This document shows positions 1 to 8,297 of a stretch of DNA of 64,000 nucleotides, piece by piece. The stretch is from Mycolicibacterium goodii (GTDB taxonomy: Bacteria; Actinomycetota; Actinomycetes; Mycobacteriales; Mycobacteriaceae). The notes beneath the pieces are model-generated. The model was not told where the DNA came from, made no database searches, and saw only the letters and a program-made list of their open reading frames with translations. The stretch is from NCBI RefSeq assembly GCF_022370755.2, contig NZ_CP092364.2, forward strand, positions 4,030,001 through 4,094,000, given 5' to 3'. Numbering within the stretch: the stretch's first letter is position 1; the number at the start of each line of letters is the position of its first letter. The translations under genes and the position numbers were made by a program.

Positions 1-2
1 TT

Positions 3-2453
3 GACGCGCCGTCCAGTCCGAACGGCCTCGAGGCCCCGGTCCGACCTCCTGATCCGCCCGGACCGACGACGAACAACCCCGGCGGTGGTGCCCGCCCTTC
101 CGGTGGCGGCGACGGTCCCCCACCCGATTCCCCGCACCGCCCAGTCGGCCCCACCGATCCGGGTCCGACACATAGCGACGCAGCGCCACCACATACGCCG
201 AGCACACCCGAGTCGAACCGATCGGGATCCTCTTCGGTCGGCGAGCCTGGGATTCGCGGCAATTCAGAGCCCAGCTATACGCCGTCCCCCGTCGACCATT
301 CGCCGCAGCACGCGCCCGAACCCGCCACGCCCGCAGCACAAAACGATGCTCCCCACACTCCGGCAGAGTCGAACCCGAAGCCGACTCACGAATCCGCGGC
401 GTCGGATGCGCCTGCATCCACGCACTCACCGGCACAACACACCGGCGGATCGACAGGCGCAGACCCCACCGCGACGCGGCCCGATAACGACTTCACGTCA
501 ACCGATCACCATCGCTTCGCGGTCGACGAATCACGCAGTTCGGCGGACCAACAAGCACATCGACCCGCAGAACAGCAGCCCGCTCATACTCCAGCAGCCG
601 AGCACTCCGCCAACCACGACCGAAACTCGGTAGAAAGCAACGAGTCTCGGGAACCAGCGTATTCAGTGGCCGCCAACAACTCCCAGCCTGCAATGGCGAT
701 GATGTCACCGGGTGTAGGCGGCGGTCCCACCTCGCCCATGACTCCCCACGCACCGGGGCCGGTGCACGGTGGCGGCGAAAGTCATTCTCCCGCTGCGAAA
801 TCACCGGCGCCCGATACGACCACGCGCGGTCCAGAGACACGAGCTTCGCACACGGGATCGCCGGAACCTCCCAGGGCACAACAACCCAACGCTGTCGGAC
901 CGGTGCCCGGGACCACGCCTTCGGCGCCGGTGCACCCATCGGAACACACAGCGTCACGAAGCTCGACCTCGAGTTCATCAACTGTCGCTCCGGCGGAACA
1001 CCAGGCGGCTCCGGAATCATCTCAACGGCAGTCAGTTTCTGACCGCGGCATGTCGCAGTCGGCACAAGAGCAACCGCGCGACTCCAGTCAGCCGGATCCC
1101 CAATCGCGTGCCAGCGACAGGTTTGCAGACCGCGAAGGATCAGAATTCGAATACAGCCCCATCATCGACGAAAATGGCCATTACGTTGGGGGCAGCCTGC
1201 CATCGTACGAAGAACTCCGTCGTTTGACACGAACGGAAGCAGACACCGCTCACTACTGGTCAGGCCGCGACGCGAACGGGGTCGGAGTAGGCCCAGACGG
1301 CTCGGGGATCGCGGAGCGCATCGCTGATGGGGCCAACGGAACAACTCTTGAGATGACTCTTGAGCGGAACGGCATTCATCCTCTTCCGGCGTGGAATCGC
1401 CACGACCCGGAGTCGGTGAGGTTCTGGGAAGACGCATCTGCTGCGTATGCGGAGAACGCTCGCGGCAACGTTACAGCGATCGTGGGCAGCGACCTTCGAC
1501 CGGGCAACATCTGGCAGACGGTGGAGATCCCTCGTCTGATGGAGAACCCGAACGTCACTCGGATCGTTCAAATTGACCCAGACACTGGCAAGTCCACCGA
1601 GTTGTTCAGCAGAGTGACTGGCGGCGATGACCCCACGCTGAATGGACCGGTTGAACCCCCCTCAAACCACCACGCCGACCCGCGAACACCCGGTCAGACG
1701 GAAAGGTCACACCACCCATACAACCAGCCAGAGAACCTCCAGGGCCGGACAAGCGATCCCACAGGCCGTGGCGGGTTACGAGACAACGTTTCCGACGATC
1801 TCGATCGCGGACAAGGCCGTCAGACTCAGAAGCCCGAGAGCCTCGCGCAGGGCAGCGGGGACCGCGGCCTAGCCGACCGAGAGCCAAAGCAGCCTGATAT
1901 CGGGATGCGCGCAGATCTTCACCATCGCTGGGATGACGACAATCATCAACAACGCGGCGACGATCGACATGACGGCGACAACAACGGACCACGGGAAAAC
2001 GCCATCGGTCCCGATGGCCGCTACAAAATAAGTGGGCACGGCGATTACAACTCCGGAAACGGAACGGTTGTCGTGCCAGAAGGCACATCTGTGACGGTGT
2101 ACGGCGAACACGGCTCTCCGATAACCCAGTCCCTGGGAAATCTCATCGAGTCAGGTGGCGACACGTCACGCGTGTACAAAAAGACCTACTACGCAGGTGA
2201 AGAGATGCCCAACTACACTCTGCTACCGCCGGACGAAATGAATATTGTGGGCACACCACACACGGTCGATCGCGCGACGACACTCAGCGATCTTCTTCAT
2301 CCGAATATGGGCAGCGTTGACTTTGCGGCGTGTCTCGGTTATTGGAATCATAGAGTCTTCGACGTCCACGGGATCTACCACCGCGACACCTACGAATACA
2401 TAGAGAAGTATGCCTGGCCTGAGCATGAAGAGCTCGGTGACGATGACTGGTAG
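3..2453 (+). CDS. Polymorphic toxin-like secreted protein, 5' end outside window
   Basis: The frame is open from base 3 to the TAG ending at 2453, so at least 816 residues are visible and the true start lies upstream; the GTG at 666 is internal. The first ~380 residues are a low-complexity Pro/Ser/Thr/His/Gln-rich linker. A first folded segment (about nt 1140-1620) contains TTLEMTLERNG, the phrase WEDASAAYAENARGNV and IPRLMENPNVTRI. This pattern recurs in the C-terminal parts of bacterial polymorphic toxins. After another disordered linker, a second segment (about nt 2000-2453) with KISGHGDYNSG, VVVPEGTSVTVYG, PNYTLLPPDEMNI and MGSVDFAAC resembles the 'putative adhesin Stv' domain seen in such proteins. 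No signal peptide or WXG/PE/PPE domain is visible because the N-terminus is missing. Export by a type VII-like system and toxicity are inferences. Base composition is less GC-rich than the core genes. Confidence 0.75.
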   Translation, partial: DAPSSPNGLEAPVRPPDPPGPTTNNPGGGARPSGGGDGPPPDSPHRPVGPTDPGPTHSDAAPPHTPSTPESNRSGSSSVGEPGIRGNSEPSYTPSPVDHSPQHAPEPATPAAQNDAPHTPAESNPKPTHESAASDAPASTHSPAQHTGGSTGADPTATRPDNDFTSTDHHRFAVDESRSSADQQAHRPAEQQPAHTPAAEHSANHDRNSVESNESREPAYSVAANNSQPAMAMMSPGVGGGPTSPMTPHAPGPVHGGGESHSPAAKSPAPDTTTRGPETRASHTGSPEPPRAQQPNAVGPVPGTTPSAPVHPSEHTASRSSTSSSSTVAPAEHQAAPESSQRQSVSDRGMSQSAQEQPRDSSQPDPQSRASDRFADREGSEFEYSPIIDENGHYVGGSLPSYEELRRLTRTEADTAHYWSGRDANGVGVGPDGSGIAERIADGANGTTLEMTLERNGIHPLPAWNRHDPESVRFWEDASAAYAENARGNVTAIVGSDLRPGNIWQTVEIPRLMENPNVTRIVQIDPDTGKSTELFSRVTGGDDPTLNGPVEPPSNHHADPRTPGQTERSHHPYNQPENLQGRTSDPTGRGGLRDNVSDDLDRGQGRQTQKPESLAQGSGDRGLADREPKQPDIGMRADLHHRWDDDNHQQRGDDRHDGDNNGPRENAIGPDGRYKISGHGDYNSGNGTVVVPEGTSVTVYGEHGSPITQSLGNLIESGGDTSRVYKKTYYAGEEMPNYTLLPPDEMNIVGTPHTVDRATTLSDLLHPNMGSVDFAACLGYWNHRVFDVHGIYHRDTYEYIEKYAWPEHEELGDDDW

Positions 2454-2528
2454 CAACATCTCTTCGAACCTTCCTGTCTCCGTCGCTGTCTGGGCCACCT
2501 ACCAACAACCAACTCTGAGGACTTCACC

Positions 2529-3278
2529 GTGATCGACAGAGAACAGCGCGCCCGCATATTCTCCGCGGCAGCCCGGGAAACAGGTGACGGGCACGCTCGT
2601 ATCAGACTTTTCAGAGCCCTCGATGGTGTCACGCTGTACTACGTCGCTACGGAACGGGAAGTTGACGGCAACCACGTGCTGTCGACCCGCGTACGCAGAC
2701 TCGACGATGGCAGCTCCGCGATGGTCGTGTACACGTCAAGGCGGCACCCCGATCTCCCCGACCGTTTCGTCGCCTCACAATGGACGAATATCCTGAAGGC
2801 GGCCTATGGGACCGTACGTCCGGATTGGCTTGTCGTCGCGAACATGAGAAATGAAACAGTTGCCATTGCTCGTGACCAGATCCCGGTCATCCTTGCAGAC
2901 CTATCCGTGCCGGTGGACGACCGAATGCCGAATCCAACCGTGGTGGCGGACGACCTCGAGAACGTCATCTCGAATGCAGTGGGGGCGACTTCCGACGACT
3001 GGTATGAACCCGCAATCGCCCTCCTACGACGACACGAGTTGTATCTTCACCTGACCGACGATCCCGGAACCGGACAGCAATCACTGGTGACGTCCTCGGC
3101 GGCCGGACGAGCCGGATGGGTACTGACCTATACAACGCGGCTCCGCTCCGGCATCAAATACGGCGGCATCACATGGGACGCGCTGGTCGACATGATCAAG
3201 AACAATCCGGAAATCCCTGGGGTTCGGGTGGTCAACGAAGCTGACGACTGGATACTTCTCGGCCGTGACGTCATCTGA
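2529..3278 (+). CDS. Hypothetical protein, candidate immunity protein of the upstream toxin
   Basis: The 249-residue product starts with GTG at 2529, 75 bases after the toxin-like gene and on the same strand. It has no signal peptide or membrane segment, so it should be cytosolic. The sequence looks like two related halves (each with a strand-rich part ending in ...RHPDLPDRF or ...GWVLTYTTRL), which recalls SseB-like or other two-lobed immunity proteins. No catalytic motif was recognised. Position directly downstream of a polymorphic-toxin-like gene and modest GC content are the reasons to propose immunity. That is inference only; it could be an unrelated accessory protein. Confidence 0.7.
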   Translation: MIDREQRARIFSAAARETGDGHARIRLFRALDGVTLYYVATEREVDGNHVLSTRVRRLDDGSSAMVVYTSRRHPDLPDRFVASQWTNILKAAYGTVRPDWLVVANMRNETVAIARDQIPVILADLSVPVDDRMPNPTVVADDLENVISNAVGATSDDWYEPAIALLRRHELYLHLTDDPGTGQQSLVTSSAAGRAGWVLTYTTRLRSGIKYGGITWDALVDMIKNNPEIPGVRVVNEADDWILLGRDVI

Positions 3279-3314
3279 CGACTTTCATTCTTCTCTGTTC
3301 CTCAGGAGGACACC

Positions 3315-3623
3315 GTGACCGGCAACAAGATTGACGCGAGCGAAATCGACGTGAGCCAAGCCCTTGCGCTATACCTCAAACACTATCCGGGAAAAAACGA
3401 CACAGAGTTCGACGATTTTTACGGTGCCCAGGTCGCGCCTGCAGCGAGAGCGCTCGTCCGTTCGCTTCTTGACGAAGCCATGAGCATTCGTCCTGACTGG
3501 TCTCACATGACGCTCAATGACGCCGGTGACTTCGTGGAGGCAGAGATGCATACGAGACACCCTGAGCTCTCCCCGAAAGCTCTCGAGTGCATCGGCAATT
3601 ACTACACGTACCTGATGCGCTGA
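3315..3623 (+). CDS. Small hypothetical protein, second immunity candidate
   Basis: A 102-residue protein begins at a GTG preceded by a perfect AGGAGG Shine-Dalgarno sequence (about 3304-3309), 36 bases after the preceding gene. The sequence is acidic and probably all-helical, ending in a compact Tyr-rich helix (IGNYYTYLMR). There are no membrane segments. GC content is clearly below that of the core genes to the right. Small soluble acidic proteins in this position are typical immunity or orphan-immunity genes, but no family was recognised with certainty. It is probably cotranscribed with the 249-residue gene. Confidence 0.7.
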   Translation: MTGNKIDASEIDVSQALALYLKHYPGKNDTEFDDFYGAQVAPAARALVRSLLDEAMSIRPDWSHMTLNDAGDFVEAEMHTRHPELSPKALECIGNYYTYLMR

Positions 3624-3707
3624 GTCGCAGGCTCATGCCCGGGATACGAGTCAGCGGCGCAGTCGCGACATACTGCGGCGAGCGGTATCGAATGCTGTTC
3701 GGCCGCA

Positions 3708-3965
3708 ATGACTCGGTCGCCTGAAACCGAACTGGGCGAAACACTTCCGGACTCGATCGAATCAGGTGTGTCTGACGTAGCAGGTGTCGAAAGCTGGCAG
3801 AAGCTGCCTGTCTCTGCGCTCGGTCAGGTGATTCACGTCGTCGTCACGGGAACCGTCTCCGGCCGCAGAGTCTGGGTACTGGAGCACCGCCCGGGTGGAC
3901 GAGTTCCAGTCGAGTTCGTCGGCTCCCCGCAGGTGGCCAGAGAACTCTCGCCGCACCTGCCCTGA
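3708..3965 (+). CDS. Small hypothetical protein
   Basis: An 85-residue ORF starts at an ATG without a convincing Shine-Dalgarno sequence. The middle (VIHVVVTGTVSGRRVWVLEHR) looks like a beta-sheet core and composition is protein-like, but no family is recognised. It lies at the end of the toxin-associated gene string and faces the TPR/AAA operon tail to tail. It may be a real small gene of the accessory island or a remnant; confidence is limited. Confidence 0.4.
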   Translation: MTRSPETELGETLPDSIESGVSDVAGVESWQKLPVSALGQVIHVVVTGTVSGRRVWVLEHRPGGRVPVEFVGSPQVARELSPHLP

Positions 3966-4039
3966 AATGATGACCAGTCGAAGCGACGAACTCGGCGTCT
4001 CGCAGCGGGCCCCACCACACGACGGAACAATCCGACCCG

Positions 4040-5062
4040 TCAGTGTCTGGTGAACCACCTGATCAGCGTCATCAGGATGACGCCAGGCAACAGCAGCCCG
4101 GCCAGCGTGCTGGTCACCACGTTCGGCCCGATCAGCGAGATGCCCAGACCGGCGAGCACCGCAAAAACCAGGAACAGCATCCGGACCACCAGCATTTTCC
4201 GCTGCCGGAGCACGGCACGTAGAACCGGCCGCGGCACCCGGCGCACGATCCACCCGAGGACAGCCACAAAGCCGACGGTGATCAGACCGGCGATGATCCT
4301 CGGAATGACCGTCGGTCGGCCCTCGTCGTGCAGCGCCATGACCACGACGGCCGCCACGAACAAGAAGATGACGCACGTGTTCGACAGCCGCAACCACTTC
4401 ATCAGGGCGGCGCTGATGTTGTAGCGGGCCAACTCCCCTACCCCCGGGTCGAGTTGGCCGGCGCCGACGAACCCGTCGATCGCGGAACGGGCATTTCCGC
4501 GTTGGAGGAGGTTGACCGCGAGATTGTTCAGCGCAGCGGCATTGTCGGGTTGCAGGCGCAGCGCCTCCCGGTAGTCGGCCTCGGCGGGCCCCAACCAGTT
4601 CAGAGCCCGATAGATGTCGCCGCGCAACACCCACGTGTCAGGCGCCGCAGGATTCAGCCGCAAGGCCTCGTTGATCGCGGTCAGCGCCTGCTGCGGTTGC
4701 CCGGCGGACAGCAGCAGGTTTGCGTACGCATAGTGGGCGAGGTGGACGTCGGGATGCTCGGTGACGGACTTCCACGCAACCTGCAGAGCGTCAGCGGAGC
4801 GCCCTTGACCGCTCAATGCGAACGCATAGACGCGCTTGGCATGCTCACTGTGTGGAGCCTTCGCCAACGCCGAGTGCGCCGCCCAGGCCGCCCCTTGGTA
4901 ATCGTCGAGTCCCAGCCTGGCCTGCGCGTAGGCCACGAGCAGATCGGGATTGTCCGGTTCATTGGCAAGCGCCGACCTCAGCACTTCCTCTGCACGCGAG
5001 TAGTTTCCGGAATCGAAGTACGCCTGGGCGATGTCTCTGGCCCCACCGGTTGTCGAGGTCAC
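4040..5062 (-). CDS. TPR-repeat membrane protein
   Basis: The 340-residue protein starts at GTG 5062, whose bases overlap the TGA of the upstream ATPase gene (GTGA), so the two are translationally coupled. Residues ~10-210 form tandem tetratricopeptide repeats (AQAYFDSGNYSRAEEVLRSA, then repeats with DNPDLLVAYAQARLGL, APDTWVLRGDIYRAL and NAAALNNLAVNLLQRG). After residue ~220 come four hydrophobic stretches (LSNTCVIFLFVAAVVVMAL, IIAGLITVGFVAVLGWIV, MLFLVFAVLAGLGISLI, TSTLAGLLLPGVILMTLI) that should anchor the repeats in the membrane. The TPR part is probably cytosolic and could dock client proteins or the AAA+ partner. Function is not known; the pairing with the ATPase suggests an assembly, remodelling or secretion role. 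Confidence 0.8.
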   Translation of the reverse strand: MTSTTGGARDIAQAYFDSGNYSRAEEVLRSALANEPDNPDLLVAYAQARLGLDDYQGAAWAAHSALAKAPHSEHAKRVYAFALSGQGRSADALQVAWKSVTEHPDVHLAHYAYANLLLSAGQPQQALTAINEALRLNPAAPDTWVLRGDIYRALNWLGPAEADYREALRLQPDNAAALNNLAVNLLQRGNARSAIDGFVGAGQLDPGVGELARYNISAALMKWLRLSNTCVIFLFVAAVVVMALHDEGRPTVIPRIIAGLITVGFVAVLGWIVRRVPRPVLRAVLRQRKMLVVRMLFLVFAVLAGLGISLIGPNVVTSTLAGLLLPGVILMTLIRWFTRH

Positions 5063-6258
5063 CGAATCTTCCTGCTTCGCATGTAGTTCGCAAGGTCATC
5101 GAAGGCGCCGTCGCGGTTTCCGAACTCCACCACGTTGCGTGCGGTGTCGAACCACGCGCCTGCGGACGGGCGGATCTGGGCGAGTGCGGCGTCGACGTCT
5201 TGCATCTGGACCGGGCGGACGTATCCCGTTTGTAAGGAGTAGGACATGGCCAATTGTGTTGCCGTGTCGCATACATGGGCGAGGTCAGCGCCGGAGAAGC
5301 CGTCCGTGCGCTTGACGACGGAGGCGAGATTGATGCCCTCGACCGGGCGGTCCTGCAGATGCAACCGGATGATCGCGGCGCGCGCATCGGCATCGGGTAG
5401 GGGGACGAAGATCATCCGGTCGAACCGTCCCGGCCGGCGTAAGGCGACGTCGACGTCCCACGGGGCGTTGGTGGCACCGAGTACGTAGACGCCGTCATTG
5501 CTCGACGCGGCCGAATCCATCTCCTCCAGTAGGGTGTTCACCACCGGACGCAGTCCGGAATTACCGCCGAGAGCCGAGCGGCGGTGACCCAGGGCGTCGA
5601 CTTCGTCGAAGAACAGCACACACGGCGCTTTGCGGCGAGCGGTGTCGAACACCGCACGGACGGCGCGCTCGCTCTCGCCGAGCCAGCGGCTGAGGACATC
5701 GGCGATACCAACCTGGTAGAAGTTCGCGCCAAGCTCGCCCGACACCGCCTTCGCGATGTAGGTCTTGCCGCATCCGGGGGGACCGTAGAGCAGCAGGCCG
5801 CCACGGGCCGACATCTTGAAGGCCTTCATCAGTTCGGGATTGCGGATGGGCCCGAGCAGCGACAGCTCGAGCTGCCTCTTCACATCGGCCATCCCAGCGA
5901 CGTCCGACAGGCGCACACCGCTGGACCGCACGGCGTCGAAATCGTTTTCGTCGACCACCTGCGCAGGCTCTTCGACGAACGCGGGCTTGACGATATCGGC
6001 AACCTGCTCCTCGGCTGCCGACCAGTCGAACCGCTCGGGACGGGGTGTCGACGACAACGCTGCGCTGCATGTCTGTAGAAGATCCACGGCGCGGCTGTTA
6101 CCGGCATCCTGCGCCAGGACGGTGCTGCAATGGGCCAGCGCCTCGGCGTAGCGTCCACGCTCGACCAACAACGTGGCCAGGTGCAGCCGAAGCTCGGTCA
6201 ACTCGGGGCTGCGTACGACAGCCGCAGCCAACTCATCGATGACCGCGTCGTCAGCCAT
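5059..6258 (-). CDS. AAA+ ATPase with N-terminal TPR segment (Cdc48/EccA-like)
   Basis: Start chosen at ATG 6258 because GAGGGGG lies six bases upstream; an in-frame upstream Met (6336) lacks a site. The product is 399 residues. Residues ~20-65 resemble TPR helices (LATLLVERGRYAEALAHC). The AAA+ module carries Walker A GPPGCGKT (159-166), Walker B VLFFDEVDAL, sensor-1 GATNAPWDVD and the arginine-finger motif RRPGRFDR, typical of the classic Cdc48/FtsH/katanin clade. ESX EccA proteins also combine TPRs and one AAA domain but are longer (~570 residues). The downstream gene overlaps by four bases and encodes a TPR membrane protein. ATP-driven remodelling of a protein client is likely; involvement in export of the nearby toxin-like protein is only inferred from position. 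Confidence 0.85.
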   Translation of the reverse strand: MADDAVIDELAAAVVRSPELTELRLHLATLLVERGRYAEALAHCSTVLAQDAGNSRAVDLLQTCSAALSSTPRPERFDWSAAEEQVADIVKPAFVEEPAQVVDENDFDAVRSSGVRLSDVAGMADVKRQLELSLLGPIRNPELMKAFKMSARGGLLLYGPPGCGKTYIAKAVSGELGANFYQVGIADVLSRWLGESERAVRAVFDTARRKAPCVLFFDEVDALGHRRSALGGNSGLRPVVNTLLEEMDSAASSNDGVYVLGATNAPWDVDVALRRPGRFDRMIFVPLPDADARAAIIRLHLQDRPVEGINLASVVKRTDGFSGADLAHVCDTATQLAMSYSLQTGYVRPVQMQDVDAALAQIRPSAGAWFDTARNVVEFGNRDGAFDDLANYMRSRKIR

Positions 6259-6323
6259 GCGCACCCCCTCGATCTGTGGCGATCCTATCGGGCGCACCGG
6301 TTGGGGAACGTCGCCAATCAGAC

Positions 6324-6347
6324 GTTTCGGGCGCAACCACGCGGGTA
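6324..6347 (+). promoter_or_regulatory. Possible SigF-type promoter upstream of nhaA
   Basis: GTTT (6324-6327) and GGGTA (6343-6347) are separated by 15 bases, close to the mycobacterial SigF pattern (GTTT-N15-17-GGGTA). The nhaA start is about 100 bases further on. The match could be chance in GC-rich DNA; the same spacing occurs at a candidate near 59.6 kb. Confidence 0.25.
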
Positions 6348-6449
6348 CCCGGTGGCCTCATACGGCGGCGCACCTCGGCGGTCTGGATCGCCCATCCATG
6401 CCAGGAACGCTTTGCGACCCAGCCTGTTCACCATCAGGAGGGTGCGGCG

Positions 6450-8264
6450 ATGACCATCAGCCGGGACGACGCAGCCGTTCTGCGTCGCCGTCTGGTGTTG
6501 AATCGCTTCTTCAACAACGACACCTACGCGGCGTTCGCGCTCGCGGGAGCCACCGCGTCGGCGCTCATCTGGGCGAACATCGGCTCCACCTACTCGTCGT
6601 TGTGGGAGACCACGGCCTCGATCGAGGTAGGGCGACTCGGTCTGACCTTGCCGCTTGCCGAGTGGGTCAACGAGGGTCTGATGACCGTCTTCTTCTTCGC
6701 GGTCGGCCTGGACGTACGACGTGAACTCACCATCGGCGAGTTGCGGCAACGCCGCCGTGCCATCTTGCCGGCCTGCTGTGCGCTCGGCGGGCTGGTGGTT
6801 CCCGTGGTCATCTTCCTGTCGTTCACACAGGGACCGCCGTCGTCTTCGGCATGGGGTGCGGTCATCTCGACCGACACGGCCTTCGCGCTCGGCATGTTGG
6901 CTCTCGTCGGCCCGAGCAACGCCCCGCGGTTGCGGATATTCCTGCTGACCCTCGCCGTCCTCGACGACATCGGGGCACTCACGGTGATCGCCGTCTTCTA
7001 CACCGCCGACCTCGACGTCGGCGCACTGGCGCTCGCGGGCGCGGGCCTGTTCGTGGTGTGGATGATGCAACGGGTCGGTGTGTGGCGGATGACGCCGTAC
7101 TTCGTCGTCGCAGTGGCGACCTGGTTCGCGACCCACGCATCTGGTGTCCACGCGACTCTCGCCGGTGTTCTCGTCGCGCTTCTCATGCCGGTGTATCCAC
7201 AACACGGGCCAGACGTCGACCGGGTCGCTCGGTTTGTCCATCTCTTCCGTCAAGCACCCAATCCACGGGCCGCAAGAGTGGTGCGTCGTACTTTGGACTA
7301 CTCGGTCCCGCTGAATCAACGGATGTCCGAGGTTTTGACGCCGTACGTGAATTTCGTTGTGGTTCCGATCTTCGCCCTGGCGAACGCCGGGGTGGCGTTG
7401 ACCGGTGCAGCGTTTCACGATGCGGCGGCTTCACGACTGACATGGGGCATTGTCGTCGGTTTGGTCGTCGGGAAACTGCTCGGCATCACCACCGCCGCAT
7501 TTCTCGTCGAACGGTTCTCAGCGGCTTCGCGCGTGCCCGGCCTCGATCTGCCGAGGATCGCAGGTATCGGCGCGTTGTCCGGCATGGGGTTCACGATTTC
7601 CCTGCTTGTGGTGAAGATTTCACTCGGGGACAACCGATCGCAGGCCGAGGCCCGCGTAGGTGTCTTGATCGCATCCGCGGTGGCGTTCCTGTTGGCATGG
7701 GCGACGTTCCGCATCGGCGACCGCGTGCGACCGTTGCCCACCCCTGCGGGGCGAGTCCTCCAGCGCGACGTGGATATGGAGCGAGACCACGTGCGTGGGC
7801 CCCGCGACGCGTCGGCCACCGTCGTGGTCTATGCCGCGATCGACGAGGACTACCGGACGAGAACGGCCGAAGCACTTCGCGAGGTCAGGCAGCAGTTCGG
7901 CGACCGCCTGCGGATCGTCTTCCGCCATCACACCACCGACGACCAGGCCTTGAACTGCGCACTGGCCCTCGAGGCCGCCGCCCAGCAGGGCCGCTTCTGG
8001 GACATGCACGACGCCCTCGTCAAACCCGGCGGCGACCCCGACGCCGCACTGACGGACATCGCGCGCGATGTCGGCCTGGACGTGGGCCGCTTCGAACGGT
8101 CGCTCAACACCAACAACCGACTGTCGCGCGTGGAGGACGACAACCTCGATGCTCAGGCCGCCGGGCTGCCCGCCTCCCCGACGATCTACGTGCAGGGCAA
8201 CCGCGTCATGGGTCCGGCGAACTCGTGGTATCTGGCACAGTTGCTGCGCGGCGATGTCGGTTGA
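6450..8264 (+). CDS. nhaA: Na+/H+ antiporter NhaA fused to a thioredoxin-fold domain
   Basis: Start at ATG 6450 is supported by AGGAGGG about ten bases upstream; product 604 residues. Residues ~15-425 are a full NhaA antiporter with about twelve membrane segments. The STDTAFALGML and AVLDDIGALTVIAVFY stretches hold the aspartates that correspond to E. coli D133 and the D163-D164 ion site; VVPIFALANAGV is also conserved. It exchanges Na+ (or Li+) for protons at the cytoplasmic membrane. From ~residue 445 a DsbA/thioredoxin_4-like domain follows (FRHHTTDDQALNCALALEAA, LPASPTIYVQGNRV), with the cis-Pro region intact. The place where CxxC normally sits reads VVVYAAIDEDYRTR, so no redox cysteine pair is present. 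NhaA-thioredoxin fusions are known in actinobacteria. The gene converges on selD. Confidence 0.92.
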   Translation: MTISRDDAAVLRRRLVLNRFFNNDTYAAFALAGATASALIWANIGSTYSSLWETTASIEVGRLGLTLPLAEWVNEGLMTVFFFAVGLDVRRELTIGELRQRRRAILPACCALGGLVVPVVIFLSFTQGPPSSSAWGAVISTDTAFALGMLALVGPSNAPRLRIFLLTLAVLDDIGALTVIAVFYTADLDVGALALAGAGLFVVWMMQRVGVWRMTPYFVVAVATWFATHASGVHATLAGVLVALLMPVYPQHGPDVDRVARFVHLFRQAPNPRAARVVRRTLDYSVPLNQRMSEVLTPYVNFVVVPIFALANAGVALTGAAFHDAAASRLTWGIVVGLVVGKLLGITTAAFLVERFSAASRVPGLDLPRIAGIGALSGMGFTISLLVVKISLGDNRSQAEARVGVLIASAVAFLLAWATFRIGDRVRPLPTPAGRVLQRDVDMERDHVRGPRDASATVVVYAAIDEDYRTRTAEALREVRQQFGDRLRIVFRHHTTDDQALNCALALEAAAQQGRFWDMHDALVKPGGDPDAALTDIARDVGLDVGRFERSLNTNNRLSRVEDDNLDAQAAGLPASPTIYVQGNRVMGPANSWYLAQLLRGDVG

Positions 8265-8297
8265 CGACGACCGCAACGCGTCGGGCGCGAGTCCCGA

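Noticed and set aside
1..633. 210-codon + strand ORF in frame 1
   Set aside because: It is a shadow of the toxin-like gene in frame 3, which is open from base 3; the ORF is Arg/Pro-rich with no protein-like pattern.
666..668. GTG at 666 as start of the toxin-like protein
   Set aside because: The same frame is open without a stop back to base 3 with continuous Pro/Ser-rich composition, so the start is outside the window.
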